Below, one piece after another: positions 23,401 through 36,480 of a DNA stretch of 64,000 bases. The stretch's first letter is position 1. Each line of letters begins with the position of its first letter. This DNA is from Neurospora intermedia (lineage: Eukaryota > Ascomycota > Sordariomycetes > Sordariales > Sordariaceae). Made by a program: the position numbers and the translations under genes. Location of the stretch: NCBI GenBank assembly GCA_037102815.1, contig BTPP01000001.1, positions 5,543,001 through 5,607,000 on the forward strand, given 5' to 3'. Below the pieces are notes generated by a model, which was given only the letters and a program-made list of their open reading frames with translations, had not been told where the DNA came from and did not search any database.

Positions 23401-26400
23401 CAGCGCCAATCGTCTTGAGACCACCCAGGCGCAGTTCCCTTCAGATAACGACAACGGAAAGTGCCAGCAGTATGCCATCACCAACAAGGCTGCCTTTGCC
23501 GGCACCCAGTACACCTATGAATGCTGGGTGGGCCGGAGCATTCCACCTGCAAGCTTGAAAGTTGACGACTACCTCTGCAACACTTACATCTGCCCCGGTG
23601 ACAAGTCGCAGTTCTGCGGTGGTGTGGGAAGCTACATGATGATGTGGTATGACACCACCGGCTACTTCCCCGAGAACGGTACCCTCGCTCCCGCTTTCAG
23701 GCCCCCTGCGAGCAAGGCAGTTGTTGGTGACTGGGAGTATGCTGGTTGCCGTACCGACAACTCGGCATCCCCCGCGACCAGAGCCCTGAATGACCGGATT
23801 GTCGGACAGTCCAGCACCAACACTATTGAGAGCTGCGCCCAAGCCTGTGCTGGCTTCTCCTTCTTCGGTGTTGAGTGGGGTGTAGAGTGCTACTGCGGTA
23901 ACAATCTCAACTCTGGTAGTACCGTTGCTGATGAAAAGACCTGCAACTACGTCTGTGGCGGCGATCCGACTGAGCTATGCGGTGGTTCAGGCCGTATTTC
24001 GGTTTACAAGCAAAAGGGAACCGTAATTGGTAACCCATCAACCGGCGTGTCAACTTCATCTGGGACAGCGTCTGGAACAGCTTCTGCCACTGCTTCTGCT
24101 TCTTCCACATCCTCGTCTGCAGTTGCTTCCGGCACTCCTGGAAACCCACAGTCTATCGGTCAATACGGTTCCTTGGGTTGCTACAGCGATGCTGTTGCCT
24201 CCCGCTCTCTCCAGGGCAAGAATACTCAGTCCAATGTCATGAGCCTTGATGACTGCGCTACGTACTGCGCTGGATACAAGTATTTTGGCACCGAGTACTC
24301 GGCTGAATGCTTCTGTGGCAACGACCTTCTCAACGGAGCTGCCCCGGTCACCGACGGCCGCTGCAACATGCTTTGCAATGGCAATCAACAACAAATCTGC
24401 GGTGGTAGCAATGGTCTCTCCATGTACCAGCTCAACCCGAATGGCACCTCCAGCTCAGTCACCGCTTCCGGCTCGGCCACTCAATCCGCCACGGCATCTG
24501 GCACCGCCTCCGGCACCGTCTCTGGTACTACCTCCGGCACCGCTTCCGGTTCCAGTACCGCATTGGCAACTACCACATCCTCAGCTGTCCCAACCATGCC
24601 GGCCGTATCCGTCAAATGCCCCGATAACAATAATGACACATACCTCTCCCTCAACGGCAAGACCTTCCTTCTCGAGTGTTTCACCGATCACGAAGCGGGC
24701 GATTTGGCACTTGCCTACGTCGACAGCTACGCCATGTGTGCCGAAAAGTGCTCCACCACCGACTCGTGCGTGGCTTTTGCGTACGTGCCTGGTGGTACTG
24801 GCATCCAGGCCCCGTGCTACATGAAGAAATCGGTCGGACGTGGTTTTACCAACCAGGCTGTTTGGGGAGCTCAAATCATCGCTGTGGCTTCTACCTCGCC
24901 TACGGCTAGTGTTGCTGCTACAACGACAAGTGCGGCGAGTGCGACGGGCTCGAATAGTGTTGTTGATCCTTTTGAACCGGTTGTGACTGGTTCGACTGCT
25001 ACTGGCTCTGCTACCGATTCCACTACCACCGGCTCGACTGCTGCTGGGTCGATTGCTGCTGGCTCAACAGTTGTCAGTGCTACAGAATCGGACGCTTCCT
25101 CTGCCACATCGCCGGCCGCCTCCGGTACTGCCGTAACCTCCATTGTCGCTTCTAGTTCCGGCTCGGGTGCTGCCTCCGACGCGGCTTCGACAGCAGCCTC
25201 CACTATGGCTTCCGGTACTGCTTCTGCCAGTGTTGCTCCCTCGGCCAGCGTTGCACCCTCGGACAGTGTTGCTTCCTCGGCCAGTATTGTCCCCTCGGCC
25301 AGCGTTGGTCCTTCGGACAGTGTTGTTCCCTCGGCCAGCGTTGTCTCTTCAGATAGCATTGCTCCTTCAGCTAGTATTGCCCCCTCGGAGAGTACTACTC
25401 CCTCGGCCAGCGTTGCTCCCTCGAATAACGTTGTTCCTTCGGACAGCATTACTCCCTCGGCCAGTGTGATTCCCTCGGCCAGCGTTGCTTCCAGTGCTAG
25501 CGTTGTTCCTAGTACTAGCATTGCTCCCTCGGCTAGTACTATTCCCTCGACCAGCGGTGCTCTGTCGGACAGTATTATTCCTTCGGCCAGCGTTATTTCC
25601 TCGGCCAGCTTTGCTCGCTCTTCCAGCTTTGCTCCCTCGAATAGTGTTATTCCCTCGGCTAGTACTACTCCCTCGGCCAGCGTTATTTCCTCAGCTAGTG
25701 TTACTCTCTCGGCTAGTATTATTCCCTCGGTCAGCGTTGTCCCTTCGGGTAGTATTGCTCCTTCATATAGTACTACCCTTTCGGCCAGCGTTATTTCCTC
25801 GGCCAGCACTCCTTCCAGTGCTAGCGTTGTTCCTAGTACTAGCATTGCTCCCTCAGGCAGTGCCGCCGCCTCGGAAAGCGTTGCTCCTACTGGAAGCATT
25901 GCTCCAAGCGCGAGTGTAGCTCCTGATTCTAACACCGGCGTCGCTCCCACAAACTCAGCGAGTATCGCTCCCACGAATAGTGCCAGCGTTACTCCTACGA
26001 ATTCCGTGGGTATCGCTCCCACTGCAAGTAATGTTCCTACTACGAGTATGACTCTCAGCGTCGCTCCAGGATCCAGCTCGTCTACTACTGCTCCTGCGGT
26101 TGTCAGTACCACTCTTTCTGCACCTACTGTCACCTCAGTCCCTCCTGCCGCTAGCACGACTACTACAACCGCTGCGGCCGTCACAAGTACAGATCCTGCT
26201 CCAGTCACCACTACCACCACTACCGCTACTAGTTCTACTAGTTCTACTACGAACACCACCCCAGTCTTGTCTACAACTAGTACAACAACTACAACTGCCG
26301 CCGCCGTTGCTACTACAGCTCCTACTCAAGCCACCACGACCATCGCCACTGCTGCCACTACTTCCACCGCGAACACCGCCTCAGCCTCGCCTACAATTCC

Positions 26401-27250
26401 TGCTGTTGTGAACTGGGACTACCAAGGATGTGCCAGTGACTCCAACACCGCCGCGCCTACTGCTCGCGCGCTCAATGGCACCTACCTATACGACAGCGCC
26501 GGCATGACTATCCAAAAATGCCTTAACTATTGCGCCCAGCAAAACTACCCCCTCGCCGGCCTCGAGTTCCAATCCCAATGCTACTGTGGTCTTGAGTTCA
26601 AGCCCGGCTACAGCCTCGGCCAGACTGGTTGTAATCTTACCTGCGCCGGTGACCCATCAACACGCTGCGGTGGCCGCGCTCGTCTGGACGTCTTCAGACA
26701 AACTAACTACGTGACGCCCCGCCTCGTCAACCCGTCCGTGGTTAACGGGCGCTTGGCGACGCCACAGGGTTGCTTCATCGACAACTCAACGGCTCGTATC
26801 CTCAAAGCTCACTCGTACACCAACAGCACGAGCATGACGGTCGAGATGTGCCACGAACGCTGCCAGTCGAGAGGCTACAGTCTCTTTGGCGTGGAGTTCG
26901 GCAAGGAGTGTTACTGCGGCAATTCGCTCGCGGACACGGCGGTGGCGGCGTCGGAGCTGTATGAGTGCAAGAGGTTGTTCTGCGTCGGCGATAAGACGGA
27001 GTTCTGCGGTGCTGGCTCAAGGTTGTTGCTGTATAGTATCCAGCCGGCTGGGACTACTTCTCCTGCTAGGAGGAGTATAGGAAGGAGAGACGAGGGGGTG
27101 GTGAAGATGAAGTTACCCAATTTGGGGAAAGATGGGGAGCCTGATTGTGAGTTGAATTGGGATGGTGATGGGGCGGTGGGACAAGTGAAAAGAAGCGGCT
27201 CTGGGTGGAAGAGGATTGAGAGGCGATGGGGACGTAGTCTTGGACGGTGA
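20430..27250 (+). CDS. Large secreted multi-WSC-domain protein with propeller-like N-terminus
   Basis: The likely structure is two exons, 20430-20523 and 20577-27250, giving about 2255 residues. The ATG at 20430 opens MRPLGLLRSF, a classic signal peptide ending near TWA. Splicing a 53-bp intron (GTCAGT...CTAACAG) joins it in phase to the long frame; an upstream ATG at 20297 in the long frame gives no signal peptide and is probably wrong. Approximate domains are: PQQ/quinoprotein-like beta-propeller 35-556; two or three Ig-like (ASH-type) beta domains 560-960; WSC 964-1057, 1084-1177 and 1228-1317; a PAN/apple-like Cys module 1379-1470; a Ser/Thr/Ala-rich linker 1470-1973 built partly of hexapeptide repeats; WSC 1979-2073 and 2093-2188; and a basic tail. 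WSC modules show the usual CYCG/CFCG cores. WSC domains bind carbohydrate, so a cell-wall or extracellular role is inferred. I see no GPI signal or membrane segment near the C-terminus. Whether the propeller is enzymatically active is unknown. Confidence 0.85.
25216..25980 (+). repeat. Degenerate 18-bp coding minisatellite (hexapeptide P-S-x-S-V/I-x)
   Basis: Inside the WSC gene, units such as CCCTCGGCCAGCGTTGTT recur about forty times and encode Pro-Ser-Ala/Asp-Ser-Val/Ile-Ala/Val. The units are degenerate but all keep the frame. The product would be an extended, heavily O-glycosylated spacer between the third and fourth WSC domains. Length variation between strains is likely. The reverse strand is open by chance through this repeat and is not a gene. 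Confidence 0.85.
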
Positions 27251-27900
27251 TGATGATACTTGGATGTTTTTGCTGTCTTCTCTTTCTTCCCCGTTACATA
27301 CTTTGTTGTTATTGCTAGACATGCTGATAAGGTGTGCGCGAAAGGATGTAATTATTAGTGGCTCGGAGGATACTTGGAGCAAAGGAAGCGTACCCATATA
27401 CAACTGTCTCCTAATCTAATCATACATGTTGTCTTAATGTGCTGGAATCCTGATTCGGATCGCTTATCTTGGTACAAACATAGTGATAGTTCCCCAAATC
27501 AACCACATCAGATGCATTCTTCAGGGGTCCAGGAACGCTTTCAGGGGTAACAGGCTTATAACCCTAACCCCAAACCCATCCAGCTATGGCCCGTGCTGCC
27601 AAGCATTGGCCCCGGTTCGAGACTCCGCAGAGGCTCCAAAAAAATTCCGGCGGGCGGCACAACGGGGACCGGCACCTCTTCGAGCCTCGACGCGGGACCA
27701 GGACCTTGCGCTTGCCGGAGAAGGAACCTCGCTGCCCTCTGCCCGTCCGTGACAGACCTTCGGCCCCGATTTCCCGCGTGCGCCGGACCCTCTTCCTCAA
27801 CCACCACCCCGAACGAAGCGACAACCTCCACGGTCGCCAATCCCGAAACCAGAGCGTCCGCCCGAACGCCGGTTTCTTTTTTTCGGTATCCTAATTCACC
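27251..27900. other. Intergenic region, WSC gene 3' end to uL5m gene
   Basis: This holds the probable 3' UTR of the WSC gene and the promoter and leader of the uL5m gene. Short open stretches overlap on both strands around 27480-27890, with no recognisable product. No repeat or RNA gene was seen. Confidence 0.4.
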
Positions 27901-29300
27901 ATGGCCAGTCTCCGCGGGGTCTCGCGATCGGCTCGCGCTCTTCAGCCTTTCTCTGCTCAGTTCGCCGTCCGAAGATGCGCCTCGACACAGGCTGGCGCCG
28001 GCGCTACTTCCGCTGCTCCCAAATCCAACATCCCCGATCTCGCCGAGCTTGAGACACGGTCGGCATTGGACGCTCCCATCCCCAGCGAAGAGGACAAGAA
28101 GGAGTTCAGGCCATGGAAGCGCGCGGCCGACAGGAAGGCGAGGTTGCCTAGCAGCAGGTGCGTTATACACCCTCTCTCCGTCCTGTGGTCTACATAGCTA
28201 GCCACATACATTGTATATACACATAACATATACGCAAACCATAAAACAAGATGTTTAAACGTTGCTAACCACCATGCCTCACCTCGTACCGAACAGATAC
28301 CAATACCACCCTCCCAAGTACAACCGTGGTCCCCTCCACCCCATCCAATCCCCTCCCTCCTCCGACCCTATCGCCCGCGACTTCGTTCCCGGCCCCTTCA
28401 ACATGCCTCGTCTCAAGGAAACCTTCCGCACCGTCATGGCCTCGGACCTCATGACCTTGGCCTACATCCACACACCCCCGGGAACGCCCAAAAAGGAACC
28501 CACGGAGCGCTTGCGCGCCTGGGAGGGCGACTCCCCTTACTTCGCCAACCGTGCCCGCCGCGCGCCCCGCGGTGCCCCCGAGCTTCCCATTCGCGAGCGC
28601 GACATTTCGTTCCGCAACATTCCCGAGATCAAGGAAATCACCGTCTCCACGTTCGTGCCGCTCGGTCTCAAGAACCCGGACTTGTTGATTGTGGCCCGGG
28701 CGGTGCTGCTGGCCATGACGGGGACGATGCCGGAGATGACGAGGTCCAAGAACAACGTGGTGCAGTGGCAGCTGCAGGCGAACAAACCGGCTGGTTGCAA
28801 GACGACGATCTACGGAAACGCGGCGTGGGAGTTTATGGATCGGTTGATCCATTTGGTTCTCCCCAGGATCAAGGATTGGAAGGGCGTGCCGGCGAGTACG
28901 GGTGATGGAAGTGGTAATGTGCAGTTTGGATTGAATCCGGAGGATGTCCAGCTGTTCCCGGAGGTGGAGTGCAACTATGATGTGAGTTTGTTTTTTTGGG
29001 AAATGATGGGGGGAGATGAGAGAGGAGACGCAGGAGCGAAAGTTTGAAGTTGGAGCTGGAGCCGGAACTAGAGTAGGGAGAGTTCTGGTCCTGGCTCTGG
29101 CTCCGGCTCTGGCCCTACCGTCTGCTTCGTCTTCTTGTTTTCTTGGACTTGACGACAGATTACTGACTTTCTACTCTCTCTAGATGTACCCCGCCAAGAT
29201 GATTCCCGGTTGCCACATCGCCATCAAGACGACAGCCACCTCCGACAGGCAGGCTAAGCTTCTGCTCCAGTCCCTCGGCGTTCCTTTCTACAGCAACTAA
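27901..29300 (+). CDS. mrpl7: Mitochondrial large-subunit ribosomal protein uL5m (MRPL7 family)
   Basis: Three exons, 27901-28157, 28297-28981 and 29184-29300, give 352 residues. Introns of 139 and 202 bp have GTGCGT/CAG and GTGAGT/TAG ends and keep the frame. The N-terminus (MASLRGVSRSARALQPF) is basic and Ser/Ala-rich, as in a mitochondrial presequence. The L5 fold follows, with FNMPRLKETFRTV near the start of the conserved part, a stretch around ERDISFRNIPEIKEITVSTF, and a C-terminal half ending in a segment that handles 5S-equivalent contacts in bacterial uL5. The last exon carries MIPGCHIAIKTTA and ends FYSN. The protein acts in the central protuberance of the mitoribosome. Its 3' end faces the Fes1 gene. 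The family call is firm; the yeast-style symbol is by homology. Confidence 0.88.
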
Positions 29301-29956
29301 GCGCCAAAATGGGCTGTTGGTCTTGATAGTGTTGAGCAAGGGACGAGATTCAAGGAAGGGGGGTGAGAAGATGATGAACGAGTAGTATCTCGCATCATGA
29401 TAGTTGTTGCATGACGATTGAGGAGAAGATGTGTGAAACTTGTACAATACGAATACACCAACCACATAGGGACGATGTATGTTGGGTGTATATATACCTT
29501 TTGTAACAACATCTCGAGGAGGAAGCTCATAGACGACGTGGGAAGGATACGGAAGAAGAAAAATACCACTGGGTCTGAGGGCTGAAGATCAAAGAAGTAA
29601 AATCACAAATGCGTAAAACAACCACAAGGGGTGTCATCATTGCGTGAACTGGATTGTGTAACAATTTCCATCCGCTGTTTAACGGACATCGTCAAGGGTA
29701 TCTGCTTCATAAACAACTCCCAAGTCTATAACCACATATCCGTATCCCAGTCTAGCTTTGCACAGAACAGGTCAAGGTATCATGATAACAGAACCCATTC
29801 GTCTTGATCAACAAAGAATCTCCAAACAAAAGCCCAAACGCCTTTTCCAATTCCAAGCCCAAAACCATATCTTTTAAGTCCCATTTTCCTTTCATTTGGT
29901 CATCCCCATCATGAACCCCGAACCCTCAACCCACTCATCCCCTTAGACAGCCAGCC
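29301..29956. other. Convergent 3' region between uL5m and Fes1 genes
   Basis: The two genes end facing each other across 656 bp. The stretch is moderately AT-rich and should hold both 3' UTRs. No further gene is supported. Confidence 0.5.
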
Positions 29957-30697
29957 CTAAGCAGACTTGGCCTTGTTTCTCAAAACATCAATAACCTCAT
30001 CCACCTTATCCATATCCGCCGCATCCACCTTGGTCCCGTTGTTCACCAAAACCTCATGACCGCGCTTATGCATCTCGTCCGCCGCGACATCCATAGCCGG
30101 CTGATAATTCCTCACCGCACTGCTAAGCGCATACGTAGCCTTGCGCCTGACCTTCTCCGACTCGCCCTCCTTCATCGCCAGGTCCACCAGCTTGGGCACG
30201 CCGCCCATGGCCAACAGCCGTTCCTGCGTCTTTTGGTTGTTCTGCACCGCCGTGCCCAGGCACCAGGCAGCGTGGTACCTCATATCCTCATCCTCGTGGT
30301 CCAGCAAGGAAATCAAGGGAGACCAGAGAGACAGTTCCTCAAGAAGGTTGGCGTTGTCCAGGTTCTCAATCAGCTGCTCAAAGTTGTCAAAGGCGATCAA
30401 CTTGTTTTCGCGCGTGGTCTCGGGAGATGGGTCGGTGATCACTTCCATGGCGGCTTTCATGAGCTCGGCTTCGGAAGGACCGCCGAAGAGGGAGGCGAGG
30501 ACTTCGGGATCGACGGGGCGGGGGCCGGAGCCGGTGACTTGGGGAGCGGGAGAGGTGGCTACGGCGCCGGTGCCGGTGGCGGGACCGGAGTTGTTATTAG
30601 AGGTGGGGGCGCCGTTGGAGTGGAAAGATTGGCCGGCGTTGGCGGCGGTTTGGGCTTCAATGCTCCATTTTAGGAGCTGGTTGAGGTTCTTATCCAT
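29957..30697 (-). CDS. fes-1: Hsp70 nucleotide exchange factor Fes1
   Basis: This is a single exon of 246 residues. The start at 30697 (MDKNLNQLLKWSIEAQ) is chosen because it matches the conserved Fes1 N-terminal helix; the frame stays open upstream by chance to 30928. Residues 4-17 form the conserved N-terminal motif, followed by a Gly/Ala/Asn/Pro-rich linker (about 20-60). The Fes1/HspBP1 armadillo-type repeats run to the end, with LLDHEDEDMRYHAAWCLGTA and GVPKLVDLAM as landmarks. Cytosolic Fes1 releases ADP from Hsp70 (Ssa type) and helps clear misfolded proteins. Length agrees with fungal orthologues (about 210-290). The gene lies tail to tail with uL5m; upstream is a long gap to actin. 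Confidence 0.93.
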   Translation of the reverse strand: MDKNLNQLLKWSIEAQTAANAGQSFHSNGAPTSNNNSGPATGTGAVATSPAPQVTGSGPRPVDPEVLASLFGGPSEAELMKAAMEVITDPSPETTRENKLIAFDNFEQLIENLDNANLLEELSLWSPLISLLDHEDEDMRYHAAWCLGTAVQNNQKTQERLLAMGGVPKLVDLAMKEGESEKVRRKATYALSSAVRNYQPAMDVAADEMHKRGHEVLVNNGTKVDAADMDKVDEVIDVLRNKAKSA

Positions 30698-31695
30698 TTT
30701 GGGTCTAGGTGTGTGTTTGTTTTGTTGATTTAGACTTGGATTGCTCGTGTCTGCTGGTGGTTTGCGCCGGGAGTAGTGCGGGTTGACACTTGGATGTTTG
30801 GTCTGTTTGCTAGGTAGACTCGGTCGATACTTGACACCAAATAGATGTTTCAGAGGTCCAACAAGATCCTCAATTTCGTGGGATGGATGGTTATAGTAGA
30901 TGATGATGGTGATGACTTGATCAGTCAACTTTCGTTTTTAGTAGTTTGCGCCCCGCCATATACAAATAGTATAGCGGTAGCTGCAAGGCTGACTTATCGA
31001 TAATGCGAATGCCGTCCAATCCCCCATCTCGATTGTTCTGTGGGTTTCACGAAAGTTCGGTCCAAAATAGGCTTAGTGCCTTCCCCACGTGTTTACTGAC
31101 TGGCAATTTGAAAAAGGAATGAGACGTGGAGCCGCTTGCTTATGAGGATCTGGAATTAGGCAAGGCTGCTTTCGCTAGGTCATTCTTCCGAAATCATACC
31201 TAGCCCTAGAAGAGAATGATATTCGGCTTCCAGAAGGAAATGCTTAAACGAAGATGGGCATTATTAACCCTGATTCAGAAGAAGGGGGGAGGGAGGGGTT
31301 CGAAATGAAGTCCAAGCTTCATGTGCTTTAATAAGTAGTGTAGCTTCCTGAGCTGAAATAATCTGTGCGCTGCCCCTCCTCCTCACCCTTTCACAAGTCA
31401 ACGCACGACGATGAGGATAGTGGGGCATGGGCAGCCGCTGCCCCACCTAGACTAGCCCCTCGGCGTTCCCTTGTTGCCCCAAACCGTCCGTCGCTCTTGC
31501 GGGGGAGACAAACATAACCTACGACAGGGCGAACAGACGACGGGACAGGCTGACATGACCTGAGTTGCCCGAATGATCACAACATTTCAAGTGTTCGTTC
31601 TGGAGGATCGCATGAAAGTGACGACGAAGAGGTCACCAATAAGGCTGGTGACTGTTCGGAAAAGGTCGCATTGACCATAAGCGTTCAGCAGGACT

Positions 31696-32333
31696 TCAGG
31701 TTGTGTTCGAGAATGGCCCCTTCAAGGCCAAAGCGTCATCACTTGACATCTGAAAAGGCTGGAAGAGTCTTCTGATATCGTCAACGTCGACGCGGGGGGT
31801 GGTCCGGAGTGGCCCTTGATGTTGCGTGTTGTCTGCCGTCCACGTATACTCAAGCTTGTTGTCGTCAAACGGAATCCCGCTCACAATGCTACTGCCTGGC
31901 CCACAGTCATCGATACCCACCGCGCTGGAACACACGCATTGATGATCAAATGGACCAGCCGCGCCATGTCCGAGCGTGCGGAACTCGTCGCTTCGCTTGG
32001 CGGCTGTTTCTCGTAGTGTAGATTTGTGTATGAATCCAGACACAGACTAAAAGCCGCCGATGTTGATGCTCCTTTTAGATCAATGAAAGTGCGAATCGTG
32101 ATCATCCTTGCCGGGAATGCCGTCTCAACGTCTGACAAGGCTGACATGTTAAAGTGCGATGCATACGCAAGCCAATCGCGCGGCGCAAGGAACAAATAGC
32201 GGGCGCCTGGAGGAACTCTAAGAAAGGAGACGGGATGCCTGCTTGGCGAAACAAGATAATGATCAGTGTTGCGTATCTCGGCCTCATGTCTTTGTTGTTG
32301 TTGGAATGCAGAATTCCCGGATACCTAATGGGG
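31696..32333 (-). pseudogene. Possible decayed or unrecognised protein-coding fragment
   Basis: Two minus-strand frames have protein-like composition. One is open from about 32333 to 31881 (with RYLFLAPRDWLAYASHF and RMITIRTFIDLKG) but its upstream part lacks a start. The other, open from 32043 to 31696 (with GIPFDDNKLEYTW and VDVDDIRRLFQPFQ), overlaps it in a different phase. The picture fits either one gene carrying a frameshift near 31900 or two exons with an intron I could not place. I do not recognise the family. Base composition is normal, so RIP is not the cause. It could also be chance. Confidence 0.25.
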
Positions 32334-33579
32334 CATACGTCAGCTATAAACTTGGTCCAACGTGAGCAGCGACACAAAAGATTCCAATTCCAGGCTGTGA
32401 AGGTCGTGTGGATGGTGGGATGAAGCAGACGCCAATGAGTGGGTGGTGGTGGTGGTGGTGTTGGACTGTGGCAATACCTCGTTCTCATCCCCAATGAGAT
32501 GGCGTTTCCTTGGAAATGACACCGCTGCTGGAGGTCCCCGTACCGTATGGACCCAAATGCATACCGTAGGCTACATATCTATGTCCGTCGGATCCCGGAC
32601 CGGGGCGGCCATGGAGCCTTCAAGACATTCGGGCTCCGGGGCCATGGGAATTGCGATCCGGACAAGCTCCAAGAGATCGTGATCAGCCAGGCTCCAACAG
32701 AAGAGACGGTAAAGAAGACATTGGATCTTCTGGAATTGCAATCGCGGTTCTCCAGGAGGAGTAATAAACAAGTAATGAACGGGGTACGACAAGGGACAGC
32801 GACCAGGTACGACGGCAACGACGCAGGGGAGGGACATTAGGTTGAAGAAGACTGAACGCTGACACAACGGGGCGGACCCAGCCACGCACCATGGACGCTC
32901 CCACCGTGCTCACTACCTACCTCTACGTACAACCGTCTGTCTAGCTGCACCCGTCTAACGGCACGCAGCGGTGACGACCCCGGCCGGGCTGCGATATGAT
33001 GATACCTTTACATAGTATACAAGTTCGTGTATGTAAATAGTTAGACTGGAATCAAAGGGGAAACTTATTGAACGGGCTGCCAGTTGCCAGACGGGCATGT
33101 CAACCTAGACGTCGCCTCCGAGGTGCGGAAGCCTCCCAAAGTGTGTTGGCGGCAGGAAGATCCCCTTTGCCCTCCCAAAATTAGGCGGTGTCTCCTACCC
33201 ACTTTCCAGACGGATCGCAGGCCACTCAGGAATCCACCTTGAGCCACCTCGAATCAGGCATGATACTGCGACTTGACAACTTGTCCACGAAGATGCCAGA
33301 GGGCAAGGGGGCGGTGCGGCCAGTGATTTGATGATTTTGAGTAGAGGTGTGGAAAGCGAACAGCGAGGGAGAGGGGATGGCCTTGGTTGAAGGCAGCGAG
33401 CGCAGTTAGGTTTGTAGTCTACTGTAGAGAATCCATCCCGTCGTGAACCAACATGGAGTGCATGGAGTGCAGGCAGCGCAGCAGCCCGGCGAGGAATGAA
33501 TGCTTCAATGGGACCTGGAAGTCGGCCGGGCATTCAGTGTCGGTACCACTCAGTGACATCGGTGTCGTCCTTGCCCGCC

Positions 33580-34062
33580 TTTCCTTCCTCCTCGTCCTCC
33601 TCCGCCGCCGCCAAGTCCCACAACCACGCCGTGAGGTGACCAGGCCCAGTCCAACCAACCTAGCAGCCAGCAATGCCCAGTGCAGACAGACAGTCCCGGC
33701 CCAGTCCCGTCCCCAATCAACCCGTCCCCTCCCCTACCCCCCAGTCCGCCATCCGTTCCCTCGCACCTGGCACCACAGCAATCCCATCCCCTTACCTCCC
33801 CTACCTTTACCCCCCTCAATCCACCCGCCGCCTCGTACTCCCAAAGCTGACCTTAAATTCACCTCCCCTTTTCCAACTCTTCCGCCTACCGAACAACATC
33901 CAAATTTTTGCCCAAACAACGTCTCTACGTCCTTCGGCAACACCTCTCTCAGCCAAATCATCATCGCTCCATCGATCCGGGAATCGTCGAGCGTCTTTAA
34001 TAACTCTTCTTCTGTACCTTTTGCTTAATCCGACACTTTTCGTCACCACCTAATCTATCACA
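33580..34062 (+). promoter_or_regulatory. Pyrimidine-rich actin promoter/leader
   Basis: The plus strand is rich in C and T runs (for example CCCGTCCCCTCCCCTACCCC near 33720-33740) up to the actin ATG. Such CT-rich tracts are typical of strongly transcribed genes in filamentous fungi and often precede the transcription start. A long plus-strand open stretch across it is a composition effect. The exact start site cannot be read from sequence. Confidence 0.5.
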
Positions 34063-35734
<1,672 letters not shown>

Positions 35735-36480
35735 AGTGGGTGCCCTTGAGAGGTGGTTGTTGCAGTTGGAAGCGGAGCGTCGTCGGCTTACACCATGTAT
35801 GTAGTTCAATAAATGGACAAATCCACGACTGTCACGAGCCAGCGCCAACTGGGGACTTAACACCCCTATCTGCGTCAAGTAGCATGTCTGCATTGCGCGT
35901 GTATTCTGCACAGGTCTCTCTTATACAAAAAGTAGCGAGCGTGGTCAGAAGGGGGTTGGCGTCTCTTTTCTCTACTAGAAGACATAAATAATGGCCTTTT
36001 TTTTCTGTTTTCTGGGTGGGCGGCGACGGCTGCGAATGCGTGGGATAGGCGCGGTCAAGTATGCGGGCTTCTTGATCTTGCCAACACCCTTTCTCTATTT
36101 ACTACACTTTTAGCAGCAAGATTTAGTCACCACTGGGAAATTCGAGGTTATCGTGGATGAAGAGATCATCAAAATTCAAACAGCGTTCTGTCTTTCTTAA
36201 CACCTTCAGCTGCCCTTTCTTTCGTTGGTCGTGAGATTCGTACAAGCCAAGGACAAAAGGGGAATATTGCTAGCCGTCAAGGTATCGGATCCACCGTAAT
36301 GTCTTATTGACTTGAAGGGGAAGGGGAGGCGGCCATACCTACCGAGTCTAAGCGATCCTCACCGCTCTAGAACCGAGTAACAAGCAGCCGTTTCCTTGTG
36401 ATCAAACATGGCCAAGATAATTGCAAACCAGTGGCAGAAACCACAGATGGCTTTTTGCTGACACCATGCTGTGGGTATCC
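35735..36480. other. Convergent 3' region between actin and release-factor-like genes
   Basis: This 746-bp region should hold the 3' UTRs of actin and of the minus-strand gene. AATAAA-like ACATAAATAATGG lies near 35982. No other gene is supported. Confidence 0.45.

Larger units (their letters stand above)
30698..34062. promoter_or_regulatory. 3.4-kb region between Fes1 and actin genes, mostly actin upstream region
   Basis: No recognised gene lies here. Fes1 (minus) and actin (plus) are transcribed away from each other, so it carries both promoters. A possible decayed coding fragment on the minus strand is listed separately, as is the CT-rich actin leader. A GGT microsatellite occurs at about 32441-32460. 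A 97-codon plus-strand frame at 32547-32840 has no recognised product. Confidence 0.45.

Noticed and set aside
24871-26259. 462-codon open frame on the minus strand
   Set aside because: It is the antisense of the hexapeptide-repeat and Ser/Thr-rich part of the WSC gene. Its low-complexity sequence follows from the repeat on the other strand.
33453-34028. 191-codon plus-strand frame upstream of actin
   Set aside because: It lies in the pyrimidine-rich promoter and leader, is Pro/Ser-rich from composition alone and shows no domain.
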